DNA of 64,000 bases from positions 1 through 64,000 of the forward strand of contig NZ_AP024656.1 of assembly GCF_019977355.1 (NCBI RefSeq). The letters are read 5' to 3'. The notes below the pieces were generated by a model that saw only the letters and a list, made by a program, of their open reading frames with translations, did not search any database and was not told the DNA's origin. Shown here piece by piece: positions 1 through 8,711 of the stretch; position 1 is the first letter of the stretch; each line of letters opens with the position of its first letter. This DNA is from Arthrobacter sp. NicSoilB8. Its GTDB lineage: Bacteria > Actinomycetota > Actinomycetes > Actinomycetales > Micrococcaceae. Both the position numbers and the translations under genes were made by a program.

Positions 1-417
1 ATGCCACTGCTGAAAGAACTTCAGGACAAGGTCCGCGCCACCCACCTACTGGTTCGCCCGGCCGAAGAATGGAACAAGCTCTCCGAGAAAGTTCAGCAGG
101 CCTGGGCCAGCGGGGACGAGCAGCAACTCGAAACGGCCCGGAGGTTCCACCTCATCGCGTGGGCATCCGTCGCCCGGAACATCCTCGCCGATCCTTTCGA
201 GGGCGTCGGCATCACCACCACCCCGGCCAGCACCGACTGGGGCATCGCAACCCTGACCACCAGCAGGCGCAGCTGCCAACCACAACTAACCCGATCGGAC
301 ACCGCCGATCCCAGCACCGGCACCCAGCCCCGATTGCGGAGCTTCGAAGAAGTCATGACCGACTACGACGCCTGCCTCGACTACCTCGCCGGCATCCCAT
401 CCCCGCCCCAGGGCTAA
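1..417 (+). CDS. Hypothetical protein, possibly 5'-truncated by the window edge
   Basis: A 138-residue reading frame begins with ATG at the first base, so the true start may lie outside the window. The first 70 residues have a plausible helical, charged composition (LKELQDKVRATHLL, ARRFHLIAWASVARNIL). The C-terminal half is Pro/Thr/Ser-rich and ends with a short conserved-looking stretch (FEEVMTDYDACLDYLAG). I do not recognise a family. No signal peptide or membrane segment is visible. Competing frames on both strands are comparably open, which lowers confidence. Confidence 0.45.
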   Translation: MPLLKELQDKVRATHLLVRPAEEWNKLSEKVQQAWASGDEQQLETARRFHLIAWASVARNILADPFEGVGITTTPASTDWGIATLTTSRRSCQPQLTRSDTADPSTGTQPRLRSFEEVMTDYDACLDYLAGIPSPPQG

Positions 418-979
418 CTGCAAAACAAGCCGGTCCGCACTCGCGGGCCCTGACAACAGACAGCAAGTCAAAGAAACAATAAGGAAACCCGAGCCGGGGC
501 GTCGGCACAATTCGTCCACGGGGTCACAAAGGCTGCCGACACTGCGATGCGCGGTGCGACGATGACCGCAGCGGAGGTCATACGACCCTCTAAAACCCAG
601 GCCTACAGCCCACGATTTACCGTCCCAAAAAACAACAGTCTTTCGAGACACGGACGTCACGTCCCGGAGGATCGAAGGAACCGGCGTCGGGCCCGGCCGC
701 CCGTGTCTTGGAAAGCTGTCTCACCGTGAATCGTCTCAGGCACGTGCCGGCCGGGGGTTTCTGAGGCACCATGGCCGGGTGAGACATCTCGGGTACATGT
801 CATTTTCCGAAGCCGTCCGCACGAAATGTCCAAAGTCGTCGGCGCGCCCACTACTTCTCCGTGAGGGGGAGCCTGCACTGGGACGCTCGATCCCACGATC
901 GGCCTACTCCGTTGTTCCACGGTTGAGGGTATGAGGCGGCCGGCACGGTATTGCGCCGGCGCTGACCGGCCCCGGATCG
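418..979. other. Intergenic stretch, nothing supported
   Basis: Several short overlapping frames exist on both strands, but none has a ribosome binding site plus protein-like composition. No repeat, tRNA or clear terminator was seen. Confidence 0.5.
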
Positions 980-2221
980 TCAGCCCACGCGGATGCCATT
1001 CTCAGCGAGGAACTCGCGGGCACGGCCCATCTGGCGGTCGGTGGAGAAGGCATACCACTGGTCGCTAAGGTTCTCGCCGTGGACCAGGTCGCGGAACCGG
1101 AAGAAGGCACCTTTGCCCTCGATCGCCCGCTCCAGCCGCTCCCGGAGGGCCTCATCATGCTGCCGCCCGGCGAAGGCCGCCATGTCCTCCCAGCCGTTGC
1201 GCGAACCGGTGCGGTCGAGCCGAAGCCAACGCTCCGGCTCCTCCTCCACGTCGATGGCCGAGCCCTCCCCGACCATCATCGGGTCAGTGGCGGCCTCGTC
1301 GTACACCTGCCCGGTGCGCAGGTCGAGATAGCCACCGGTCGACAGCTCGGGATCCCCTTCCAACACGGTGCTGAGCATGTCCAGGTCTACCGGCACCACG
1401 CGGCCCGTCAGCGGCACACGGCGCAGACCGGCCAGCAGGTCCTCGGCCAGCAGCCGGTCCCCTGTGCCGCCGCGCCACGTCAGCCGGTTGATGACCGACA
1501 GTGCCACCGGCTCGGCTTCCCGGCGTCTCCGCTCCAGCGCCATCGGTATGCCGGCCCCCACCTGTTGCAGAGCATCATCGATATCGCGTCCCGTCACCGC
1601 CGCGAGGAAGCGAGCCGCATCTGTTGCCGCGATGGCTTCACGCAGCTCGGACAGGTCGAGCCCGGGCACCTGCACCCGTGCGGGCCAGGCGTGCAGCAGC
1701 ATCGGGTGCAGCCGGTCCGGTTTCCGTGGCGCCCGGCTCTCCCCGTCGTCGGTAGCCCACCGGCGCCCGTACTGGTCCGGGATGCTGCCCCAGCCCCAGT
1801 ACGGCAGGGGGGCATCAGGGCGGATACCCAATACCTCCAGCGGGTCGACCTTCACCTCCCCGACCACGCATCGGTGCATCCAGGCGTCACCGAGGTCGAA
1901 CGTGAACTGAAACTCAGCCCCCTGCTCCACCGTCCGGGCGACCTTGGCAGCAGCGATGTCGATTGGTGCGATGATCGGGCCGCGGATCGACGAGGCCATT
2001 TCGGATCCCGTCTCTTCATCAGTGATTACCCGGCCGTCGGCGAGGGTGAACATTGACAGGTGTGAGCGGTCCCATCGGGCGAAGGCATCGTTGATGGCAT
2101 TGGCGAGGTCCATGAAGGTGTGCGACGGTCCGACCGCGAAGATGCGCCCGGGCCATGGCCACAGCTCCTCGCCACGACCACTGAGCAATTCCACCGTCAC
2201 CGACAACCAAGTTCGTGCCAT
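980..2221 (-). CDS. Plasmid pRiA4b ORF-3-like protein
   Basis: 413 residues if translation starts at the ATG at 2221 (MARTWLSVTVELLSGRGEEL); an upstream in-frame ATG at 2338 would add an Arg/Cys-rich leader that looks non-coding. The N-terminal domain of about 190 residues has the pRiA4b ORF-3 fold signature: a strand-rich start, a region like FADAINDAFARWDRSHL, then a FTFDLGDAWMHRCVVGEV stretch typical of the family. The C-terminal half is unassigned and ends REFLAENGIRVG. The family is common on plasmids and islands of actinobacteria; its biochemical role is not established. It faces the same way as the AbiTii gene upstream of it. Confidence 0.85.
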   Translation of the reverse strand: MARTWLSVTVELLSGRGEELWPWPGRIFAVGPSHTFMDLANAINDAFARWDRSHLSMFTLADGRVITDEETGSEMASSIRGPIIAPIDIAAAKVARTVEQGAEFQFTFDLGDAWMHRCVVGEVKVDPLEVLGIRPDAPLPYWGWGSIPDQYGRRWATDDGESRAPRKPDRLHPMLLHAWPARVQVPGLDLSELREAIAATDAARFLAAVTGRDIDDALQQVGAGIPMALERRRREAEPVALSVINRLTWRGGTGDRLLAEDLLAGLRRVPLTGRVVPVDLDMLSTVLEGDPELSTGGYLDLRTGQVYDEAATDPMMVGEGSAIDVEEEPERWLRLDRTGSRNGWEDMAAFAGRQHDEALRERLERAIEGKGAFFRFRDLVHGENLSDQWYAFSTDRQMGRAREFLAENGIRVG

Positions 2222-2440
2222 ACCCCAAGAATGGCACGTGCCGCGGCGCTGCCGTAGCCGCGTTACTGCAGGGCCCCGGCACCAGCATCCCGCAGGAGGA
2301 CGCTGTTCCGAGAGACGGATGAGCGAAAACCTTTGCACGCGCTTGCATGCGCGGTGATGGCCTGCGATCCGGCTCCAAAGCAGCCCCCTGCTATCACGTC
2401 TGAGGATCCTTCAACGGCCGTGTTTGCAGCTTGCCGTTGA

Positions 2441-3379
2441 TCACCCGAAGGCGCCGGAGAGCGCCAGCGTAGTGATTGTTTCTACCGCACCAGTGACGGC
2501 TGCGCTGACGGCCGGAGCGCCAATCACTGCGGCGATGGCGTTTAGTTTGCCTGCTTTCTTCACCACGTCGCCGGTATTCGGCGTTTCCTGCTGGGTTGCT
2601 GCCCGGAGTTCCTCGACCGCCGCAATCAGTTCAGATCGGTTCTCGTCGTCAGCTACTCCCTTTGCCGTGGACTGAACGACGTCGAGCAGCCTGATCGCGT
2701 CGTCGACACTCAACCCCTCGGCCTTGGCTTTTGCCTTCGAACCGATGGCAGTAGGACCGTTTGCGGTCTGAATCGTGGTGTTGTATTGCGTACCGATGTG
2801 CTGGCCCACGGCTGCGTCCACAGCTTGTTTTCTTGGCAACTCCGTCAGCGGAGTCTCTGCAGTCAGGTCGGCAACGACGTCGACGAGTTGCGTTCTGATC
2901 TGACCCAAAACCCCTGTGAGCATCGACCCGGGAAGTGAGTAAGACATGCTCAGGATCTGCTGGAATGGGCCAAGCTCATCGTTCCAAATGGTCTGAGCAT
3001 AGGCCAGGCCCGTGCTGGAAAAGGAGATCGACGAGCTCCCGGCGAGACTTTCCAGCTCTTCGATGGGCTGACGGAGTGGAAATGACTCCGGCACGCCCTT
3101 CTGGGCCTCTACGGGCAATTGCAGCCGATTGAACGTCTGACCTTTGGCCCAGGTATTCCCACTAATTGAGCTCACCGTTATCGGTGGCGAGGGCAGCACC
3201 CGGTAGCTGGGGACTTCAGCGTCGTCGTCATATCCGGAGAGCTCGTATCTTGCCCATTGCCTCAATGACTCAGAGCCGGTTTCGGCACCGAGCAGCAAGC
3301 ACTTGCGCAGGAGCCCTGCCAGAGGTTCTGATTCGTCCAGGATTTGCTCCCTCAAGGAGCCGAGCAGAGTGTTGGTCAT
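2441..3379 (-). CDS. AbiTii-domain protein, putative abortive-infection effector
   Basis: 312 residues from the ATG at 3379 (MTNTLLGSLREQILDES). Residues 1-60 match the AbiTii domain pattern: short N-terminal helix, then LAGLLRKCLLLGAETGSESLRQWARYELSGY. The middle is strand-rich; residues around 205-225 contain a Thr/Gly/Asn-rich strand (TIQTANGPTAIGSKAKA) of the kind seen between sensor and effector parts. The last 35 residues are Ala/Val/Gly-rich and hydrophobic (AIAAVIGAPAVSAAVTGAV), which could insert into membranes. AbiTii proteins are associated with phage-exclusion loci; mechanism here is inference. Base composition is less GC-rich than the conjugation genes, consistent with transfer. 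Confidence 0.85.
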   Translation of the reverse strand: MTNTLLGSLREQILDESEPLAGLLRKCLLLGAETGSESLRQWARYELSGYDDDAEVPSYRVLPSPPITVSSISGNTWAKGQTFNRLQLPVEAQKGVPESFPLRQPIEELESLAGSSSISFSSTGLAYAQTIWNDELGPFQQILSMSYSLPGSMLTGVLGQIRTQLVDVVADLTAETPLTELPRKQAVDAAVGQHIGTQYNTTIQTANGPTAIGSKAKAKAEGLSVDDAIRLLDVVQSTAKGVADDENRSELIAAVEELRAATQQETPNTGDVVKKAGKLNAIAAVIGAPAVSAAVTGAVETITTLALSGAFG

Positions 3380-3725
3380 TTGAAGTCCTTCAACGTGAAG
3401 CCCTGTTGCATACCAAGCGAATCTACCGGCCATCTCCGACATCAGGGGGACAGGTGCCCGAACCGTCCCGTTAGCCGGTCCCCCACCGCAACACGTTTGA
3501 GAAGCTCCCCCATCGCGAAACTTCTATGCAGATGCTGGGCTTCAGACCTCGCGTATACGCCGCCCGCAAAACTGTCCCGCTTAGGTCGTCCAACCGCTAC
3601 AGCTTTTCCGCCCACTCGACCGGCCCATCCGAACCCGAAGCGGTGTCTTGAGACAGCTGTGGTGTTCTTGACCCTCGATCCTGAAACTAGGATGACTAGG
3701 CTGCGGGCAAGGGAAGAGGAGCAGG

Positions 3726-3914
3726 GTGCTGGAGCTAACCAAGACTGGCGGCCTCGACGAAGCAGCTCTCGAGGAGTTCATGTCCTGGGTGCGGGGATAT
3801 GACGACCCCGACTTCGCTGGTCGGAATCGCAGCCGCCATGAACAATGGCTGGCAATGCTCTCCTGTTCCATACTCCGTCTCGACAACTCTGGGCCGGTCG
3901 ACGAATTGGTTTAG
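3726..3914 (+). CDS. Small acidic hypothetical protein (62 aa)
   Basis: Starts with GTG at 3726, preceded by a purine-rich GGGAAGAGGAGCAGG that can serve as ribosome binding site. The product is a soluble, helical-looking protein (LDEAALEEFMSWVRGYDDPDFAG, then RHEQWLAMLSCSIL) with no membrane segment. No family recognised. It lies between the AbiTii gene (opposite strand) and the beta-flower gene (same strand), so it may belong to the same accessory module. Could alternatively be a remnant. Confidence 0.42.
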   Translation: MLELTKTGGLDEAALEEFMSWVRGYDDPDFAGRNRSRHEQWLAMLSCSILRLDNSGPVDELV

Positions 3915-4017
3915 GCAATTACGGGATAGACCAGGGCCCGGCCGGAGGACGTAGCCGGTAGTTTTTGAAGCCCGCAGATCGCCATTAGATGTCGCAGGTG
4001 ACGTTTAGAGTCTGTTC

Positions 4018-4311
4018 ATGACTAACTACATCTATGCCACTTCGGGCAAAGCAGTCGGCTTCATACGAGGTCGATTTGTTCACTCACTTAACGGGAAGGC
4101 CATCGGCCAACTCAACGGAACCAACGTGCACCGCCTTAGTGGTCAGTACGTCGGAGAGCTCCACAATGACCAAGTGGTGGACAAACACCTGGGCAGCTTC
4201 GGGAACATCGGAAATCCAGGGAACCCAGGGAATCCCGGCAACCCTGGGAATCCAGGAAACCGGGGTAACCAGGGCTGTCCCTACCGGGATGTCTTCGACA
4301 AACTCCTCTAG
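4018..4311 (+). CDS. 4-fold beta-flower-like protein with GNPGN collagen-like tract
   Basis: 97 residues. Residues 1-62 contain four to five copies of a short strand-turn-strand unit (GKAVGFIRGRFVHSL, GKAIGQLNGTNVHRL, GQYVGELHNDQVV), the pattern of the small 4-fold beta-flower domain. Residues 63-84 are a Gly-Asn-Pro tract (repeats of GNP) that could form a collagen-like or extended trimerising rod, ended by NRGNQGC. The last 13 residues (CPYRDVFDKLL) are helical. No signal peptide. The gene lies 132 bases before the helicase gene and reads in the same direction. Function unknown; family assignment rests on the visible internal repeat. Confidence 0.75.
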   Translation: MTNYIYATSGKAVGFIRGRFVHSLNGKAIGQLNGTNVHRLSGQYVGELHNDQVVDKHLGSFGNIGNPGNPGNPGNPGNPGNRGNQGCPYRDVFDKLL

Positions 4312-4443
4312 TCGTCAAGTAACGCAGCATGCGGACCAGGTGCCCATTCGCCATCGCCGGGGCTCGTCACAATCGGCTGGTAGTCGTTTTGCTGGTCAGA
4401 AATCATCGATGTGGGAGTGGTCAGGAGGAAACACTTGAACTAA

Positions 4444-7098
4444 GTGTCCGACCGACTGCGTTTTGTGCGACAAACTGTCTGCATGGCCTTCAAAACGAGA
4501 AAAACTGCGAGCGAACCACCCTCAAGCCCTGAGCAGTTATTCCTGAAAAGTAGAACGGCATCAAGCACGCCAGATTCTCTTTGGCCCCATCAGGCCCAAA
4601 TTTTCCAGACATGGCATGCGAGTCACTCCGGCGCCAGGGATGTTGCGATCGAGCTACCCACGGGCGCAGGCAAGACCCTGATTGGGGGATTTATCGGGGA
4701 GTTTCAACGACAAGCCAACAAGAAGCGTGTCGTGTATCTGTGCCCGACGAGGCAACTCGCGAGGCAGTGTCACGAGCGCCTTGAAAGCTACGGCATTTCT
4801 GCTGTCCTTCTCATTGGGCAGGTTAGTGACTGGAACCCTGCCGATAGAGCACGATACTCATCCGGTGAGGCTATCGCTGTCTCGGTCTATTCACATGTAT
4901 TCAATAGCAACCCCGCCTTGGACAATTCCGAATACATGATCCTCGATGACGCTCACGCGGCGGAAGGGTACGTCTCCAAGCCTTGGTCAATCGTTCTCGA
5001 TCGCAAAGAATCGGCCTACATGGAGGTCCTGTCAGCCCTCAGCGACGCACTTGATCCCTTAGTTGTAAACCGACTGAAGCAGGACAGCCCCGCCGGTCAA
5101 TTCGCATCCGATACATATCTAGCTTCCCCACTCGGCGTCACCGCGGCCGCCGGCGACTTGGAGAGGATACTCAAGTCGGCCCAAGTGCCTGCAGACATGA
5201 GTTCAGATTCCCATTACGCTCTGCGACTGATGCAAGGACACCTGGGGCGTTGCTTGGTATATGCATCGTACCGACAGATCCAGATCCGCCCCTTCATACC
5301 TCCCACCCACTCTCACATGGCTTTCGACGCGCCTCAACAGCGGTTGTACATGAGCGCCACCCTTGGCGAAGGCGGCGAGCTCGAAAGAAGCTTCGGTCGA
5401 CAGAGAATCTCAAGGATTCCTTCGCCTAAGGAATGGGAAACCAAGGGCACTGGACGCCGATTTTTCATGTTCCCTGAACTAACTACCGACCTGTCCAAAA
5501 ACAAAGCAGGAACCTCGCCATGGGTTTCAAATCTCATAAAACAAGCGGGTAGAGCTATCGTTCTGACTCCGGACTCCCGGAGTGCTGACGATTTTGAGGA
5601 TTGGATCGGCGGAGACCATAAGGTATTCCACGCAACTGACATCGAAGACGATCTGTCAGCCTTCACGGACGAGTCCAACGCCGTGCTGGTTCTGACCAAC
5701 CGCTACGACGGAATAGACCTGCCTGATGACGACTGCCGGCTCGTGATCCTGTTCGGACTGCCATCAAGAGGCGACCTGCAGGAAAGGTTCCTCGCTGGCG
5801 CCCTGGGCGCCATGGATGTACTCCAAGAACGGATACGCTCACGAATAGTCCAAGGAGCGGGCCGTGCAACGCGAAACTCGGCCGACTATGCCGGCGTTGT
5901 GATGCTCGGTGATGATCTGAGTTCTTTTTGCACGCGCAAGGACGTCTTGAATGCGATGAGGCCAGAAGTCAATGCTGAGGTCTCTTTTGGTCTGGACAAC
6001 AGCTTGGGGTTCGAATCGGATGAGATGACCGAAAACTTCCAGACGTTTCTCGCCCAAGGCGACGCCTGGCAGGAGGTTGAGGAAGACCTTGCGGAGCGGC
6101 GATCCGAAGCCGAGCGGGCCTATCCCCCAGGAACGCATGAACTTAGTGCAGCGGCGCGTGAGGAGGTAGCGGCCTACCACGCACTTTGGCAAGGGGAGCT
6201 GGACAGGACGCTGGATCACGCTCGGCGCGTTCTGGATGGACTCACGGGGGGCAGAGCACCTCAACGATACGCGGCGCTTTGGAACTATTTGGCTGCTTGT
6301 TGGGCTCTCCTCCATTCAAGAAATGGAGGAGAGGAAACCTTGAAAGAGTCCAGTAGGGCCTACTTCCTTGCAGCACGCTCGTCAGGCCGTGGGACTCTAT
6401 GGCTTTCCCACATGGCAGCGCCTTCTGAAAGAAACCTCTTCCAGGCTCCTTCGACCAACGAGGTGGATCCGCTTGACGCGGCGGCGGCGCAACGAATAGT
6501 TGAAGTGTTGCCCAAGATCGGGAAGCCAAGCTCGTTTGACGATGAGGTAACGCGCATGAGGGGGCAGTTGCTCGCCACCGAGGCTACTCCCTATGAGGAA
6601 GCACTCGTTTTCCTTGGTTCCCTCCTAGGCGCGAATAGCTCCGGAAACGGCGGTGCAACTGCAGCGCCGGACGCGAGTTGGGTTTTCGATTCGCACTCCT
6701 GGATTGGATGGGAAGCAAAGAGCGAAGCCGAACCCAGCGGCGAGCTCGGTCCGGTGGATGTGCGACAGGCCGGCTCACATCTTCGTTACATTGCCAATGA
6801 GCGTCAGGAAGCTATCCCCAGTCAATCGCTGACGTTCACAATGACCCCACAAGAACGCATCCATCCAGCTTCCAGAGCCGTCGCTGAAGATCACGTATTC
6901 CTCGTACGCCCTCACCAAGTAGTAGAGCTCTTCGACGCGATCGTGGCAGCTTGGCGCAAGATTCGCTCTCGGGGGCTCCGCGTCGTCGGCCCCGATGATG
7001 TCGTTGCTGCCCTTACCGAGGCCGATGCGCTGCCGTCCACGCGGATACGCCGTCTTGCAACCGAACCGTTGAGTGCCCAAATTGAGCCGAGTGTGTAA
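4444..7098 (+). CDS. SF2 DEAD/DEAH-type helicase with long unassigned C-terminal domain
   Basis: 884 residues from the GTG at 4444; AGGAGG at 4423-4428 is 15 bases away, rather far, so the ATG at 4483 (MAFKTRK) is an alternative. Motifs run in order: Q-like LWPHQAQIF (47-54), Walker A PTGAGKT (72-78), motif Ia PTRQLARQC (101-109), motif II DDAH (168-171), SAT at about 305, and motif VI QGAGRATR at about 470. This is a complete ATP-dependent nucleic-acid translocase/helicase core of XPD/DinG-like layout, with an insertion between motifs II and III. Residues about 530-884 match nothing I know; they are helical and end with a possible nuclease-like fold (DASWVFDSHSWIGWEAKSE) whose E/K spacing recalls a PD-(D/E)xK core, which is speculative. 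Less GC-rich than the plasmid backbone. Likely a defence or DNA-processing gene. Confidence 0.9.
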   Translation: MSDRLRFVRQTVCMAFKTRKTASEPPSSPEQLFLKSRTASSTPDSLWPHQAQIFQTWHASHSGARDVAIELPTGAGKTLIGGFIGEFQRQANKKRVVYLCPTRQLARQCHERLESYGISAVLLIGQVSDWNPADRARYSSGEAIAVSVYSHVFNSNPALDNSEYMILDDAHAAEGYVSKPWSIVLDRKESAYMEVLSALSDALDPLVVNRLKQDSPAGQFASDTYLASPLGVTAAAGDLERILKSAQVPADMSSDSHYALRLMQGHLGRCLVYASYRQIQIRPFIPPTHSHMAFDAPQQRLYMSATLGEGGELERSFGRQRISRIPSPKEWETKGTGRRFFMFPELTTDLSKNKAGTSPWVSNLIKQAGRAIVLTPDSRSADDFEDWIGGDHKVFHATDIEDDLSAFTDESNAVLVLTNRYDGIDLPDDDCRLVILFGLPSRGDLQERFLAGALGAMDVLQERIRSRIVQGAGRATRNSADYAGVVMLGDDLSSFCTRKDVLNAMRPEVNAEVSFGLDNSLGFESDEMTENFQTFLAQGDAWQEVEEDLAERRSEAERAYPPGTHELSAAAREEVAAYHALWQGELDRTLDHARRVLDGLTGGRAPQRYAALWNYLAACWALLHSRNGGEETLKESSRAYFLAARSSGRGTLWLSHMAAPSERNLFQAPSTNEVDPLDAAAAQRIVEVLPKIGKPSSFDDEVTRMRGQLLATEATPYEEALVFLGSLLGANSSGNGGATAAPDASWVFDSHSWIGWEAKSEAEPSGELGPVDVRQAGSHLRYIANERQEAIPSQSLTFTMTPQERIHPASRAVAEDHVFLVRPHQVVELFDAIVAAWRKIRSRGLRVVGPDDVVAALTEADALPSTRIRRLATEPLSAQIEPSV

Positions 7099-7141
7099 GT
7101 AGCACCCGCGAAGGTCTTTTCGAGTGTCGGACGCAACGCCG

Positions 7142-7170
7142 AAGAGCCGGCACTTATGGTGCCGGCTCTT
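7142..7170 (+). terminator. Strong hairpin terminator after the helicase gene
   Basis: Perfect 12-bp stem AAGAGCCGGCAC / GTGCCGGCTCTT with a 5-base loop (7154-7158), 44 bases after the helicase stop. Only a weak T-rich tail follows. Confidence 0.75.
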
Positions 7171-7597
7171 CCTGGTTTCCCTCTGCAAAGGAATCTGTGG
7201 TTCAGCTTAGCCGAACGGTTTGTGGTGCTGCCACGGCCTGGGGGACCCCGTTTTCCCTGGTCCCGCGGGTGGTGGTCAGCCGGTCGCGTTGCCGCTGTTA
7301 ATGGCGGTCCGTCGCCGGTGAGTGGCTGCTGTGGTTCGCCCTGGGCGACGGACCAGGAGACACGGACCTCTCACGGCAACCCCGTCATTCTGTCACCAAG
7401 TGCTGTGAATTCATCGCCAAATAGCGAACCGCCCCCGCGGACATCAACGCATCAACCTGGGAGCCCAATGACTGCCCCAGTGCTGAACCTCGCATAGCCG
7501 ATCACGTTGCTGACACCGGATTGCCGCCCAGGGTGGTGGAGGTACGGCCTGGGCGAAGCCCGATTGGCTGACCTTTATGGGCCCTCCAACGAAGAAT
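7171..7597. other. Intergenic stretch, possible gene remnant
   Basis: No frame has a ribosome binding site and a convincing product. Short protein-like fragments on the plus strand are interrupted by stops, so this may be decayed coding sequence. Nothing else seen. Confidence 0.4.
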
Positions 7598-7626
7598 CCC
7601 CTCCAAACCGTCGCGATCTGGAGGGG
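7598..7626 (-). terminator. Hairpin downstream of the tiny-gene cluster
   Basis: 8-bp stem CCCCTCCA / TGGAGGGG around a 13-base loop. It sits 14 bases beyond the stop of the 44-aa gene when read on the minus strand, with no strong U-run. Likely transcription end of the small-gene cluster. Confidence 0.5.
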
Positions 7627-7639
7627 CTCCCTTCGCTAG

Positions 7640-7774
7640 CTAGCGGTCGGTCTCCCACGTTCCGGTCGAGGCGCTGTATGTAGCGGTGAACGGATGCGGG
7701 TGGGCCGGCGATCCCCAGTGGAACCGCTCTTCGCCATCTTCGAATTCGTGTGCAGAACGTTGCGCGATGCCCAC
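7640..7774 (-). CDS. Tiny protein (44 aa), coupled to upstream small gene
   Basis: GTG start overlaps the stop of the preceding gene (TAGTG), with an in-frame stop just upstream, so this is the only possible start nearby. The product (ending FTATYSASTGTWETDR) is acidic and aromatic, unlike its basic neighbour. No family recognised. The overlap implies translational coupling with the 45-aa gene. Confidence 0.5.
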   Translation of the reverse strand: MGIAQRSAHEFEDGEERFHWGSPAHPHPFTATYSASTGTWETDR

Positions 7775-7911
7775 TACTTATTACCCCTTGCCTTCTGAGC
7801 CAGTGCACTAGCCGCCGCCGTTTTGGCGGGCTTAGTGGACCGCGGGTTCCTGAGTACGTTACTAGCGGCGGTGGCAGCCTTGCTGCCGGTTTGTTTGGCG
7901 TTTTTAGCCAT
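7774..7911 (-). CDS. Small basic Lys/Ala-rich protein (45 aa)
   Basis: ATG at 7911 with AAGGAAC eight bases upstream. The product begins MAKNAKQTGSKAATAASNVL and continues with SxKPAKTAAASALAQ; this style (a Lys/Ser/Ala protein built from an 'AxxASxVLRxxxSxKxxKxxAxSALAQ' unit) is recurrent among very small bacterial proteins of unknown function. Highly basic, so it may bind nucleic acid; this is inference. It is the middle gene of a three-gene minus-strand cluster. Confidence 0.78.
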   Translation of the reverse strand: MAKNAKQTGSKAATAASNVLRNPRSTKPAKTAAASALAQKARGNK

Positions 7912-8001
7912 GGTCAGTTGTTCCTTGCTGTCGTGATTGATCAGACGAGGCAAGGTCATCGGCGGCGAGCGACCGCCGATGACCGGCCTTGAGTCAGGCG
8001 C

Positions 8002-8067
8002 TTAGCGCCGAACCGGGGAGATACGGATGGTCCGCTTGATGCGGATCCGTACTGCGCGAGTAGCCAT
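8002..8067 (-). CDS. Tiny Arg/Ile-rich basic peptide (21 aa)
   Basis: ATG at 8067 preceded by AAGGAGCTAGCC, a near-ideal Shine-Dalgarno and spacing. The 21-residue product starts MATRAVRIRIKR and ends ISPVRR, with alternating Arg and hydrophobic residues. It lies 90 bases upstream of the 45-aa gene. It could be a genuine microprotein, a leader peptide or a nucleic-acid-binding peptide. The ribosome site is the main support. Confidence 0.5.
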   Translation of the reverse strand: MATRAVRIRIKRTIRISPVRR

Positions 8068-8669
8068 GTGGCTAGCTCCTTCCCGGGATCACCGGACACA
8101 AGACATGGAACGATGTCAAGATTGACAGTTTGTTAGAACCGCTCGTACTCTGTTGTGACGTTCTGGTAGAAGGAACGAAAAAACAACACAACACATATCT
8201 TGGGCCTTGACGCAAACGATCTGATTGCGTGGGCGTTGATCCCTATTTATTTGTTCAAAGCGCATGCCCGGTTACCGCCGGTCGTGCGCTTTGTCGTTAA
8301 GCCACCCATCGGGAGTGGTCCAACTCCTTACAGTCTACTTGCCAGCTCCGACACTGTTCGGCCGGTGGCACGCTGAAACTGTATGTCGATACTACATGTA
8401 GTGCAAGAGCCTCACGCGGACCCCAAGATGATGTATTACACGTATGTCATTTAACCCACCCGTAATCCACAGGAAGGGGTCCTCCAAATGTCCGGATTTC
8501 CGCCATTTCGGCGCACGGAATCCACACCCTGTGGAGTAGTGAGCCACATTAATCACTCCCGCGTGTCGCACCGCAGACGGCGTGTCGTCCTGGGAATATC
8601 CGTTTCGAAACTGCCAAGCGGCTATTCTTCGGCCCCCGAACGTGGGTCGGTTCGTGTCAATCCGGTTTC
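8068..8669. other. Intergenic stretch with an imperfect palindrome
   Basis: Contains the likely promoter of the tiny-gene cluster and, at 8256-8293, a hairpin with 9-bp arms CAAAGCGCA / TGCGCTTTG. A plus-strand frame near 8190-8370 has protein-like character but no start. Nothing else is supported. Its right end is the insertion site of the IS3 element. Confidence 0.5.
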
Positions 8670-8711
8670 GGGACTGCCCCGGAATTCGTTGACTCTCGGG
8701 GTTTGGTGTCG

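Noticed and set aside
4203..4270. Short repeats that could look like a CRISPR array
   Set aside because: They are 9-base codon-level repeats encoding GNP units inside the 97-aa protein; no spacers of proper length.
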